Notes under the pieces: model-generated | What the model was told of the DNA's origin: nothing | Databases searched by the model: none | What the model saw: the letters and a program-made list of their open reading frames with translations, nothing else | Translations under genes and position numbers: made by a program | Shown here: positions 1 to 5,948 of the stretch, piece by piece | Position numbering within the stretch: position 1 is the stretch's first letter | Layout: each line of letters starts with the position of its first letter | Assembly: GCA_035353235.1 (NCBI GenBank) | Contig: DAOPZG010000139.1 | Location: 1 to 6,438, forward strand | Reading direction: 5' to 3' | DNA from: CAXXOK01 sp035353235 | Lineage (GTDB): Bacteria; Bacillota; Clostridia; Christensenellales; Aristaeellaceae | DNA length: 6,438 bases

Positions 1-760
1 TCTCCGCGTCGGAGAGCATTTCTTCCTGCCAGCGGCACTCGTTTTTGGCGATCAGGTCGTATTTTACCTGTAGGCGTTTGCAATGGTTCTCCAGTACCTG
101 CGGGTCGATGTACAGGCTGTTGATGATCGCGCGGGGGCTGTCCGTGGTGGGCACATGCCCGTCGGCCGCCCAGTTCTTCTCTTTCAGGTCGGCAGCGGGC
201 GCGTGGTCGGCTACTGCGTCCATATCCACGGGTTCCATCATCTGCCCGATCAGGCCGTCGCCCAGCACCAGCACGGGGTTGCGGTACCGGTCGGCAATGT
301 CAAACGCGTCCTGGGTCAGGTTTACCGCTTCCTGTACGCTGCCGGGAGCCAGCACGCACATGCGGTAATCGCCATGGCCGCCGCCGCGGGTGGCCTGATA
401 ATAATCGCTCTGCGCGGGCTGGATGGAACCCAGACCCGGGCCGCCGCGTACCATGTTGACGATTACGCAGGGAACTTCCGCGCCCACGATGTAGCTGATG
501 CCTTCCTGTTTCAGGCTGATTCCGGGGCTGGAGGAACTGGTCATTACGCGCGCGCCGGATCCGCCCGCGCCGTAGACCATATTAATGGCCGCTACCTCGC
601 TTTCGGCCTGTAAAAAGCAGCCGCCAACCTGCGGAAGGCGTTTGCTCATGTATTCGGGAATCTGGTTCTGGGGCGTGATGGGATAGCCGAAGAAAAAGCG
701 GCAGCCCGCCTGGATGGCGGCCTCGGCGATCGCCTCGTTGCCCTTCATGAGTTGTTTCAT
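1..760 (-). CDS. vorB: 2-oxoacid:ferredoxin oxidoreductase alpha subunit, VorB-like (partial, runs off left edge)
   Basis: Reading the minus strand from the ATG at 760 gives 253 codons without a stop to the window edge, so the C-terminal third or so of a protein usually near 350 residues is missing. The N-terminus carries the family's MKGNEAIAEAAIQAG stretch (residues 5-19), followed by GYPITPQNQIPEYM (25-38), then QAESEVAAI (51-59) with the acidic residues expected near the thiamine pyrophosphate pyrimidine site, and VRGGPGLGS (104-112). These are typical of alpha subunits of pyruvate/2-oxoacid:ferredoxin oxidoreductases, and the closest remembered match is the 3-methyl-2-oxobutanoate type (VorB). 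The enzyme makes acyl-CoA and CO2 from a branched-chain 2-oxoacid and CoA, and reduces ferredoxin, in the cytoplasm. A GGGAAGG ribosome site at 766-772 supports the first ATG; a second Met at residue 5 is a less likely start. It follows the ferredoxin subunit by 104 bp on the same strand with no terminator between. A 2-oxoglutarate-specific enzyme (KorA) cannot be excluded from sequence alone. Confidence 0.88.
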   Translation of the reverse strand, partial: MKQLMKGNEAIAEAAIQAGCRFFFGYPITPQNQIPEYMSKRLPQVGGCFLQAESEVAAINMVYGAGGSGARVMTSSSSPGISLKQEGISYIVGAEVPCVIVNMVRGGPGLGSIQPAQSDYYQATRGGGHGDYRMCVLAPGSVQEAVNLTQDAFDIADRYRNPVLVLGDGLIGQMMEPVDMDAVADHAPAADLKEKNWAADGHVPTTDSPRAIINSLYIDPQVLENHCKRLQVKYDLIAKNECRWQEEMLSDAE

Positions 761-864
761 GGGATCCTTCCCTTCTCGGCTCTTGGGCCGGTTTTTCCCG
801 GATTACGCGCCGCCTGCGGGCCGTCTTTGCGACAGCGACGCAGAAACCTGCGCGGTGCGCACGG
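761..864 (-). other. Spacer between vorD-like and vorB-like genes
   Basis: This 104-bp gap lies between two genes that should be co-transcribed. On the minus strand it contains a short 5-bp stem (839-843 with 848-852, four-base loop) with no T-tract, so it is not a convincing terminator, and no promoter is obvious. The only clear functional element is the vorB ribosome site at 766-772. The gap is wider than usual for adjacent subunits of one enzyme, so RNA processing or differential expression is possible but not shown. Confidence 0.4.
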
Positions 865-1071
865 TCATTTTTCTACCGTAATGGCCACATCGGGGCACAT
901 GGTGGCGCAAAACGCGCAGCCGATACACTCCTCCATGCTGATGCAGTGGGCCGCGTGATACCCTTTTTTATTAATATGCGACGTGTCCAGCGCCATAATC
1001 TTTTTTGGGCACGCGTCCACGCATAAGCCGCAGCCTTTGCAAACGTCCTCGTTAACGGTTACGATCGCCAT
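865..1071 (-). CDS. vorD: 4Fe-4S dicluster ferredoxin subunit of 2-oxoacid oxidoreductase, VorD/KorD-like
   Basis: A complete 68-residue protein with two classic CxxCxxCxxxCP motifs: Cys11, 14, 17, 21 and Cys49, 52, 55, 59, each followed by Pro. This is the 2[4Fe-4S] ferredoxin fold. Small separate proteins of this size encoded just before the alpha subunit are the delta (electron-transfer) subunit of four-subunit VOR/KOR enzymes. It would carry electrons from the thiamine pyrophosphate site to free ferredoxin. The start at 1071 is well supported: AAGGAGG lies at 1079-1085 on the minus strand, 7 bases from the ATG. A strong promoter lies about 60 bp upstream. One extra cysteine (Cys43) is not part of either motif. 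A general-purpose ferredoxin is the alternative, but the vorB-like gene directly downstream argues for the subunit role. Confidence 0.88.
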   Translation of the reverse strand: MAIVTVNEDVCKGCGLCVDACPKKIMALDTSHINKKGYHAAHCISMEECIGCAFCATMCPDVAITVEK

Positions 1072-1078
1072 GGTCCAG

Positions 1079-1085
1079 CCTCCTT
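1079..1085 (-). promoter_or_regulatory. Ribosome binding site of the vorD-like gene
   Basis: AAGGAGG on the minus strand, 7 bases before the ATG at 1071. It matches the anti-Shine-Dalgarno sequence very well and fixes the start codon. Confidence 0.85.
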
Positions 1086-1130
1086 TTCCTGCCGCGGCGG
1101 GCGCGCGCCGAACCGCGTGAATTAACCTTT

Positions 1131-1159
1131 ATCATATGCAAAATCCTTCGTGTTGTCAA
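1131..1159 (-). promoter_or_regulatory. Sigma-A-type promoter for the vor operon
   Basis: On the minus strand a perfect -35 hexamer TTGACA (1154-1159) is followed by exactly 17 bp and then TATGAT (1131-1136), five of six matches to the -10 consensus. Transcription would start near 1124, giving a leader of about 50 bases before the ferredoxin ATG at 1071. It is one of the strongest promoter matches in the window, which fits high expression of a central catabolic enzyme. The leader contains a GC-rich 10-bp palindrome at 1100-1109. Confidence 0.85.
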
Positions 1160-1225
1160 CGCTTGCGAAGCAGGGAGGCGAGCGGGGTTGTTTTCTTTCT
1201 GCACTAAATCGTCAATTGTGTTGTC

Positions 1226-1241
1226 TGTATGGATCAATACA
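1226..1241. promoter_or_regulatory. Short inverted repeat in the divergent intergenic region
   Basis: TGTAT and ATACA arms flank a six-base centre, giving a 16-bp operator-like element. It lies 24 bp upstream of the -35 of the rightward promoter and about 65 bp upstream of the -35 of the leftward one. A 5-bp arm is short enough to occur by chance, so this is a weak candidate for a regulator site serving the divergent pair. Confidence 0.25.
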
Positions 1242-1264
1242 AGGTACGATAGAAAAGGATGATA

Positions 1265-1293
1265 TTGGAATTTTACGGCTCTCATGGTATAAT
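1265..1293 (+). promoter_or_regulatory. Extended -10 promoter for the 711-residue gene
   Basis: TTGGAA (1265-1270), 17 bp, then a perfect TATAAT (1288-1293) preceded by TGG, an extended -10 element. The predicted start of transcription is near 1300, about 50 bases before the chosen ATG at 1352. This placement decides the gene start: the longer in-frame ORF with an ATG at 1259 would begin upstream of the promoter and could not be translated from this transcript. A second TATAAT at 1304-1309 has no matching -35. Confidence 0.8.
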
Positions 1294-1351
1294 CAACCCA
1301 GAATATAATTCGGCATGCGGCCCGTTGCCGTGTGACCGGGAGGGGAACGCC

Positions 1352-3487
1352 ATGGAACGATACCGCAATGGGCCGGAAGACCCGCGGCCATTGAACCACG
1401 CGAACGACGACGGCACAGCGCCGTCTGCCACCGTATCCCCTGCAGGCTTTTCTCCGGCAGACGCGCCTTATCTGCGCCCACAATCAAAATTGCAGCCTCC
1501 GCCCAAAGCAAACGGATCCGCAACAGGCCGTTCCTCCGCTGTGCCTCATGCGACGTGGACGCAGAATATCTGGCAAACGCAACCGCAGGGAAACGGCGCG
1601 TTTCAACCCGGAGCCGTTCAACCCATGCCGTTTCCGCCGGCAGAAAACAGGGAGACGGGGATGCCTGTCTTCGCCTGGACGCAGAACTTTTGGCCTGCCA
1701 CGCAGACGAATCCGTCCGGCGGGCAGATTCCTTATACCGCGCAACCGTCGCGACCGCAGGCTGCGCCTGTTTTTACCTGGACGCAGAATTATTGGCCGCA
1801 ACCCTATGGGCAGCCTTCCGCCTTATGGCCAAACAACGCGGAACCGATGACGGTATATCCTCCGGTTGGCCGCGTGCCTACTGTAAGCGCGTTTGCGCCT
1901 GCGCAGGCTCCCGGGCCATCGGCCGAACGGCCGGGCACCTGTAATTTTTCCTGGCAACCCATACCGGGACAGACCATCCGGGTTCAGCCGGTATACGCTT
2001 GTCCGGTGACTGCCTGGGATGTGGCCGCATGCCCCGCTGCCCGCATCCAGAATGAGCCGCCGTCTATGCCGGAACCGACCATGCGCTATCAGCGTGCGCC
2101 GCGGCAGCCGGAAACAGCCCGCTATCAACCTGTACCAAGGCAGTCTGCGCCGCCTTGTGATGCGTGGCGGACGATCCCTGAACGGACAATGGCGTACCGT
2201 CCATCCCGGCGTTATCCGGGCGGAACCTGCCCGGATGGGGTGGATACCCATGCCGGCAGGCAGACAATGCGGGAATGGCAGCCCATGAAGGGGCAGACTT
2301 ACGTTTCTCCGAATGATATGGCAAGCCAATCGACACGACAAAATCCATTGGAACCGTCACGTCCTTTCCGGGCGGAACTGATGAACGGCGAGCCCCGCTT
2401 CGGGCCGATAGCACAGACCACTCAAGCCGAAGACGCCTTCAAGGCAGGTACGCCACGACAGAAAACATATGAAAATCCACCTCCGGCGGATCCCGCGTCC
2501 GCCCGCGCACCGGAAGGCGCCCGTATGCCGGAGATTTCCCCTGCGGATTCTGTGCGCGAGGAAGGCGGTACCGTTTTGCACAGGCGGCGTACGGATATTC
2601 CGACAAATCCGGTCGAAAGCGGGGTTCCGCTTCCCCTCAGCACCCCGGCCACGCCCCTGCCGGGAGAGCCGGTTTCCCGTGAGGAAAACAAACCGCGCTT
2701 CGACGGCGCCACCTCGGCCCGTTGGGCGATCCGGATGGCTCCGCTTCCTGAAGGAAATGTCGCAGACCCTGAACCTGCCGCTTCCCCTGAGAACCTCACC
2801 GCGCATAATTTTCCGCTGGCGGAGCAGGCAGGCAAGACCGCTATACAGAGCGCCACGAGCCGTTCCGCCCGCTATAATACGCCCCAGACCACCGTGCCAA
2901 GGGAATCTGCGGACGAACCCGCAGACAGAACCAACGACTATCTCCCCAAGCCCGATCTGCCGCTGCTGAGGGAAACGGGAACCGGCAATCATCCGGGGAT
3001 GCGTCTGGGAGCAAGACGGCTCAAGTGGATTGCGGCGGCGGCTGTAGTGGTTGCGCTCACGATGGCCGGAGTGCAATCCGGCCTGTTGGGCCGCTTCAGT
3101 GAGCTGATCACCTCGGCTCCCGTGCCCCTGGAGGGAAGTCAGACGGTTGCAGCCTGGCCGACCGACCCGGCATCTTCAGAAACCGTGCGGCCTGTGGGTA
3201 CGGCGCAGCTGGTCAGCGCGTCTGTATCGCCGGAAGAAACGACCGCCCCTGCCAGCCTTACCTTCACGCTGACTACGGACAACGCCGCCACTGCGGTCCG
3301 TCTGGTGACGGACAAGGGCGAAATGCTTCGCGCGACCACCTCCAGCGCCCCGCAGGGGGATGGATTGGTCTGGCACATTTCCGCACAATTAGAAAACCCC
3401 TATTCGGGCGCTGTCCGCATTTTCCTGCGAGACGCCGCCGGAGGCTGGACCGAAGGGTCTGTTTCCTGCGCAGTCAAGGTTCAGTGA
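1352..3487 (+). CDS. Proline-rich, tryptophan-repeat single-pass membrane protein, unknown family
   Basis: I do not recognise this 711-residue protein. Residues 1 to about 550 are rich in Pro, Gln, Ala and Arg and look disordered. They contain three WTQN[I/F/Y]W repeats (Trp69, Trp109, Trp143) and a second repeat type with a W-x-[PT]-[IM] core and a trailing [QR]T (Trp201, Trp272, Trp309). A basic stretch precedes one hydrophobic segment at about 559-580. There is no N-terminal signal peptide, so the likely topology is a cytoplasmic N-terminal region and an outside C-terminus. The last 95 or so residues alternate polar and hydrophobic positions and have conserved-looking Trp and Gly, suggesting a small beta-sandwich. 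The start at 1352 is chosen because GGAGG at 1339-1343 and the promoter at 1265-1293 both precede it; an upstream in-frame ATG at 1259 has no usable ribosome site. It is flanked by its own promoter and terminator. Function unknown; an envelope sensor or scaffold is speculation. Confidence 0.8.
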   Translation: MERYRNGPEDPRPLNHANDDGTAPSATVSPAGFSPADAPYLRPQSKLQPPPKANGSATGRSSAVPHATWTQNIWQTQPQGNGAFQPGAVQPMPFPPAENRETGMPVFAWTQNFWPATQTNPSGGQIPYTAQPSRPQAAPVFTWTQNYWPQPYGQPSALWPNNAEPMTVYPPVGRVPTVSAFAPAQAPGPSAERPGTCNFSWQPIPGQTIRVQPVYACPVTAWDVAACPAARIQNEPPSMPEPTMRYQRAPRQPETARYQPVPRQSAPPCDAWRTIPERTMAYRPSRRYPGGTCPDGVDTHAGRQTMREWQPMKGQTYVSPNDMASQSTRQNPLEPSRPFRAELMNGEPRFGPIAQTTQAEDAFKAGTPRQKTYENPPPADPASARAPEGARMPEISPADSVREEGGTVLHRRRTDIPTNPVESGVPLPLSTPATPLPGEPVSREENKPRFDGATSARWAIRMAPLPEGNVADPEPAASPENLTAHNFPLAEQAGKTAIQSATSRSARYNTPQTTVPRESADEPADRTNDYLPKPDLPLLRETGTGNHPGMRLGARRLKWIAAAAVVVALTMAGVQSGLLGRFSELITSAPVPLEGSQTVAAWPTDPASSETVRPVGTAQLVSASVSPEETTAPASLTFTLTTDNAATAVRLVTDKGEMLRATTSSAPQGDGLVWHISAQLENPYSGAVRIFLRDAAGGWTEGSVSCAVKVQ
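1553..1795 (+). repeat. Triplicated WTQN-W coding repeat
   Basis: The codons for WTQN followed by an aromatic residue and a second Trp occur three times, with the first Trp codon at 1556, 1676 and 1778. The shared DNA core TGGACGCAGAA is identical in all three copies. Spacing is 40 and 34 residues. In the protein, copies two and three are also preceded by Pro-Val-Phe. The identical DNA core with diverged spacers suggests either recent duplication or strong constraint on the peptide motif. Confidence 0.75.
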
Positions 3488-3500
3488 ATAAAATCACCAT

Positions 3501-3527
3501 ACCGTCCGCCAGCCCGGGCGGTTTTCT
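3501..3527 (+). terminator. Rho-independent terminator after the 711-residue gene
   Basis: An 8-bp stem (3501-3508 pairing with 3515-3522, one G-U wobble at 3505/3518) with a six-base loop is followed by TTTTCT. It starts 13 bases after the stop codon and separates this gene from the xpaC-telA operon. Confidence 0.8.
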
Positions 3528-3543
3528 AATCTTTTCGAACAAC

Positions 3544-3555
3544 GAAAACGTTTTC
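3544..3555. promoter_or_regulatory. Perfect palindrome resembling a LacI/CcpA-family operator
   Basis: GAAAACGTTTTC is a perfect 12-bp palindrome centred on CG. It matches the inner positions of catabolite-responsive elements (TGWAARCGYTWWCA), lacking only the outermost T and A, where C is found on each side. It sits about 60 bp upstream of the -35 of the xpaC-like gene and just past the preceding terminator, so it is in regulatory rather than coding DNA. The regulator cannot be named: CcpA or another LacI-family protein would fit the motif. Confidence 0.5.
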
Positions 3556-3573
3556 CTCATCTTCTTCTAATGT

Positions 3574-3602
3574 GGCTTTCAGACACTCCTCAGCGGCTTT
3601 CA
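3574..3602 (+). repeat. Direct repeat upstream of the xpaC promoter
   Basis: GGCTTTCA occurs at 3574-3581 and again at 3595-3602, offset by 21 bp, that is two helical turns. The second copy ends 12 bp before the -35 hexamer. A seven-base version (GCTTTCA) recurs at 3673-3679 in the leader. It could be a tandem activator site, but eight bases is short and chance is not excluded. Confidence 0.3.
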
Positions 3603-3614
3603 AGCGTATTTTCT

Positions 3615-3643
3615 TTGTATGGTTCCGCACGATATGCTATAAT
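3615..3643 (+). promoter_or_regulatory. Extended -10 promoter for the xpaC-telA operon
   Basis: A perfect TATAAT (3638-3643) is preceded by TGC, giving an extended -10. Seventeen bases upstream lies TTGTAT (3615-3620), which keeps only the TTG of the -35 consensus. Transcription would begin near 3650, leaving a leader of about 56 bases. A weak -35 with an extended -10 suits a promoter that is helped by an activator. Confidence 0.75.
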
Positions 3644-3652
3644 ACCTCATGT

Positions 3653-3679
3653 TGAAAGACGCTGACGGACGCGCTTTCA
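3653..3679 (+). other. Hairpin at the predicted 5' end of the xpaC transcript
   Basis: TGAAAG-A-CGC (3653-3662) pairs with GCGCTTTCA (3671-3679), a 9-bp stem with a single bulged A and an eight-base loop. It begins within a few bases of the predicted transcription start and ends 15 bases before the GAGG ribosome site (3695-3698). There is no T-tract, so it is not a terminator. A 5' stabilising stem is the simplest reading; an operator is also possible. Confidence 0.45.
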
Positions 3680-3705
3680 TAAGGAAAGGAATTTGAGGCG
3701 CACAC

Positions 3706-4665
3706 ATGAGCAATCAGGATAAGAAACAGAGAAAACGCAAAGGGAAAGGCTCCGGGTTCATTGCGTTCGGCGTGGTTTTTGCGCTGTATGCGGTCATGTT
3801 CCACCCATACAGTCTGGGCAGGCTGCTGCTGGGGCTGATTCTGGCGGGCCTGATCTCTTCCGTGATTCGCGTGATGGGTTCGGGGCTGGACCTGACAACC
3901 CATAACAAGCAGGACGCGGTACCCGAGAGTCTGGAAAAAGTGGCCAAGGATACCGGTAACCCCGATGTGGACGCGCTTTTACAGAAAGGCCGGGAGATGA
4001 TCTCCGAAATCCGCGAGGAGAACCGCAAGATTCCGGACGAGGGCCTTTCCGATAAGCTGGATCAGCTGGAAAAACTGTGCGGCGACATCTTCAAGGCGGT
4101 GTACGACAAGCCCGCGAAGGCTTCGCAGATTCGCAAGTTTATGGATTATTACCTGCCAACTACCCTAAAAATGGTACGGGCGTACCGTACGCTGGGCGAA
4201 AACGGCGTGAACGGCGAAGCCGCCGTGGGCGCCCGCAGCCGGATTGACGACGCGCTGGGGATCGTGCTGAAGGGTTGCCGCAAGATGCTGGATAACCTTT
4301 ACGAGGATGATGTGCTGGATATCACCACCGATATCGACGTGCTGGAACAGATGCTAAAACGCGACGGCCTGACCGAAAGCGATTTGCATCTGGCCGCGGA
4401 ACAGGCCAAGCAAGCCGCAGCCCTGAACGATCAGGTGGAGCGCCGCGCCGCGGCGGCTCGCGTACAGCAGGAACAGTCAGCCGCTCAAACCGTACAGCCT
4501 GCTCAGCAGGCATATGATCCGGCCCAGTGGCACGCGGGACAGACGACCGATGTGGCCAGCCAGGTGCAAAGCGCCGTGCAGCAGGCGCAGGCGCACGCGC
4601 CGCAGGCCCCGGTGCTGCATATGGGCGGTCAGGCGACCGCGCAGGCCCCGGAAAAGCAACAGTAA
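3706..4665 (+). CDS. xpaC: XpaC-like membrane protein (5-bromo-4-chloroindolyl phosphate hydrolysis family)
   Basis: The 319-residue product starts with a very basic cytoplasmic N-terminus (about residues 6-14, mostly Lys and Arg), then two hydrophobic segments at about 18-32 and 39-54 forming a hairpin in the membrane. A helical, charged domain follows (about 75-235) with the family-like FMDYYLPTTLKM segment at 145-156. From about residue 245 to the end the chain is Gln/Ala-rich and looks disordered. The first 235 residues fit the XpaC family, whose best-known member is about 200 residues; the tail is therefore an extension. The name comes from a phosphatase-indicator phenotype and the biochemical role is not settled. 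It is followed by the telA-like gene 49 bp downstream, the same order as xpaC-yaaN in Bacillus. The start is supported by GAGG at 3695-3698, 7 bases upstream. A joint role with TelA in envelope or toxic-agent tolerance is inferred. Confidence 0.82.
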   Translation: MSNQDKKQRKRKGKGSGFIAFGVVFALYAVMFHPYSLGRLLLGLILAGLISSVIRVMGSGLDLTTHNKQDAVPESLEKVAKDTGNPDVDALLQKGREMISEIREENRKIPDEGLSDKLDQLEKLCGDIFKAVYDKPAKASQIRKFMDYYLPTTLKMVRAYRTLGENGVNGEAAVGARSRIDDALGIVLKGCRKMLDNLYEDDVLDITTDIDVLEQMLKRDGLTESDLHLAAEQAKQAAALNDQVERRAAAARVQQEQSAAQTVQPAQQAYDPAQWHAGQTTDVASQVQSAVQQAQAHAPQAPVLHMGGQATAQAPEKQQ

Positions 4666-4698
4666 ACGCAAATTACGTTTGACTATCCGCAGAGAATG

Positions 4699-4706
4699 AA
4701 GGAGGA
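4699..4706 (+). promoter_or_regulatory. Ribosome binding site of the telA-like gene
   Basis: AAGGAGGA lies 8 bases before the ATG at 4715. It is the strongest ribosome site on the plus strand here, stronger than that of xpaC, so TelA may be made in excess of its partner. Confidence 0.8.
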
Positions 4707-4714
4707 CACACTGA

Positions 4715-5935
4715 ATGACCGAATCCAACCAGACACCCGAAACAGCAACGGCTACCGCCGCAGTGCCTACGCTTACGCTGGACGTTGCCTCCATGGCCAA
4801 GGATAAGGCCGACCTCGAAGACGCCGTAAACGCGCTGGAAAAGACCGGCGCTTCTCCCGCCGCCGTGGATACCGCCGCGGCTGTCGCCGCAGCGGCGGAC
4901 CTGGATACCTCCATGCTATCCGAAGCTGAAAAAAAGAGCATTGAGGATTTCGTCAGCAAGATCAACATCGAAAATCCCGACCATGTGCTGCTGTACGGCG
5001 CGGACGCCCAAAAAAAAGTGGCCGACTTCAGCGACAGCGCGCTGGCGACCGTTCGCACCGATCAGACCGGCGAAGTGGGCGATATGCTGGTGAAGCTGGT
5101 CAGCGAAATTAAAGGTTTCGGTTCCGACGCGGAGAAGCCCGCCGGCATCAAGGGCCTGTTCTGGAACGCCCAGAAAGCCTTTGACGAAATGAAAAACAAG
5201 TATGATAAAGTGGAAGTGAACGTGGATACGATCTCCACGTCGCTGGAGAATTATCAGGTGCAACTCCTTAAAGACGTGAGCATGTTTAACCATCTGTACG
5301 ATATGAACACGCAGTACTTCAAGGAACTGACGATGTACATCATTGCGGGCACCAAGAAGCTCAACGAAGTGCGCTCCACTACCCTGCAGGAGCTGAAGAA
5401 CAAGGCTCAGCAAAGCGGCGACGCGATGGACGCTCAGCGCGCCAACGACCTGGCCGCTGCCTGCGACCGGTTTGAAAAGAAACTGCACGATTTGCGCCTC
5501 ACCCGTACCGTGGCGCTGCAGATGGCTCCGCAGATTCGCCTGCTGCAAAGCAACGACAGCCTGCTGGTAGAACGGATCCAGAGCACGCTTTCCAACACCC
5601 TGCCGCTGTGGAAAAGCCAGATCGTGATCGCGCTGGGCATGCAGCGCAGCCAGGACGCACTGCGCGCGCAGACCGCCGTGACCGATATGACCAACGAACT
5701 GCTCAAGAAGAACGCCGAGAAGCTTAAGATGGGCACCATCGAAACGGCGCGGGAAGCCGAACGCGGCATTATCGACATCGAAACTTTGACCCAGACCAAC
5801 CAGAGCCTGATCGATACCATCACCGAAGTGATGAAGATTCAGGACGAGGGCCGCGCCAAGCGTGTGGAGGCCGAAAAGCAGCTCACCATCATGGAGAGCC
5901 AGCTGAAACAAAAGCTGCTGGAACTTCGCCATTAA
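4715..5935 (+). CDS. telA: TelA-family toxic anion resistance protein
   Basis: The 406-residue product matches the TelA/YaaN family (usually close to 380-400 residues). Landmarks in order: an acidic, Ala-rich N-terminus (to about residue 65), NTQYFKELTMYIIAGTKKL at 198-216, QIRLLQSND at 273-281 leading into NTLPLWKSQIVIALG at 294-308, and EVMKIQDEGR at 371-380 near the end. The protein is almost wholly helical with coiled-coil character and has no membrane segment or signal peptide, so it is cytoplasmic and may be held at the membrane by the XpaC-like partner. Homologues have been tied to tellurite resistance and, in Listeria, to tolerance of nisin and cell-wall antibiotics; the molecular mechanism is not known. 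It is the second gene of the operon, translated from its own strong ribosome site. No truncation or frameshift is seen. Confidence 0.92.
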   Translation: MTESNQTPETATATAAVPTLTLDVASMAKDKADLEDAVNALEKTGASPAAVDTAAAVAAAADLDTSMLSEAEKKSIEDFVSKINIENPDHVLLYGADAQKKVADFSDSALATVRTDQTGEVGDMLVKLVSEIKGFGSDAEKPAGIKGLFWNAQKAFDEMKNKYDKVEVNVDTISTSLENYQVQLLKDVSMFNHLYDMNTQYFKELTMYIIAGTKKLNEVRSTTLQELKNKAQQSGDAMDAQRANDLAAACDRFEKKLHDLRLTRTVALQMAPQIRLLQSNDSLLVERIQSTLSNTLPLWKSQIVIALGMQRSQDALRAQTAVTDMTNELLKKNAEKLKMGTIETAREAERGIIDIETLTQTNQSLIDTITEVMKIQDEGRAKRVEAEKQLTIMESQLKQKLLELRH

Positions 5936-5948
5936 TTAATTACCACCT

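Noticed and set aside
83..613. Plus-strand open frame of 176 residues
   Set aside because: It is antisense to the vorB-like gene, whose minus-strand translation shows clear family motifs.
1100..1109. 10-bp palindrome GGCGCGCGCC in the vorD leader
   Set aside because: It has no loop and low complexity in a GC-rich region; it is not supported as an operator or attenuator.
1304..1309. Second TATAAT downstream of the 1288-1293 hexamer
   Set aside because: No -35-like hexamer lies 16-18 bp upstream and there is no extended -10 TG, so it is unlikely to be a separate promoter.
1259..1351. N-terminal extension of the 711-residue protein from an ATG at 1259
   Set aside because: This stretch contains the -35 and -10 elements of the gene's promoter, and the AAGG before the ATG is too close to act as a ribosome site.
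2357..3076. Long open frames on the minus strand (also 1823-2341) inside the 711-residue gene
   Set aside because: They are Arg/Gly/Cys-rich shadow translations in a stop-poor, GC-rich gene; the plus frame has promoter, ribosome site, repeats and a membrane segment.
4664..4680. AAACG/CGTTT inverted repeat between xpaC and telA
   Set aside because: A 5-bp AT-rich stem with no T-tract is too weak for a terminator, and the genes look co-transcribed.
4916..5932. A 338-residue open frame on the minus strand
   Set aside because: It lies wholly inside the telA gene, is His- and Leu-rich as expected of an antisense reading of a GC-biased helical gene, and has no ribosome site or family features.
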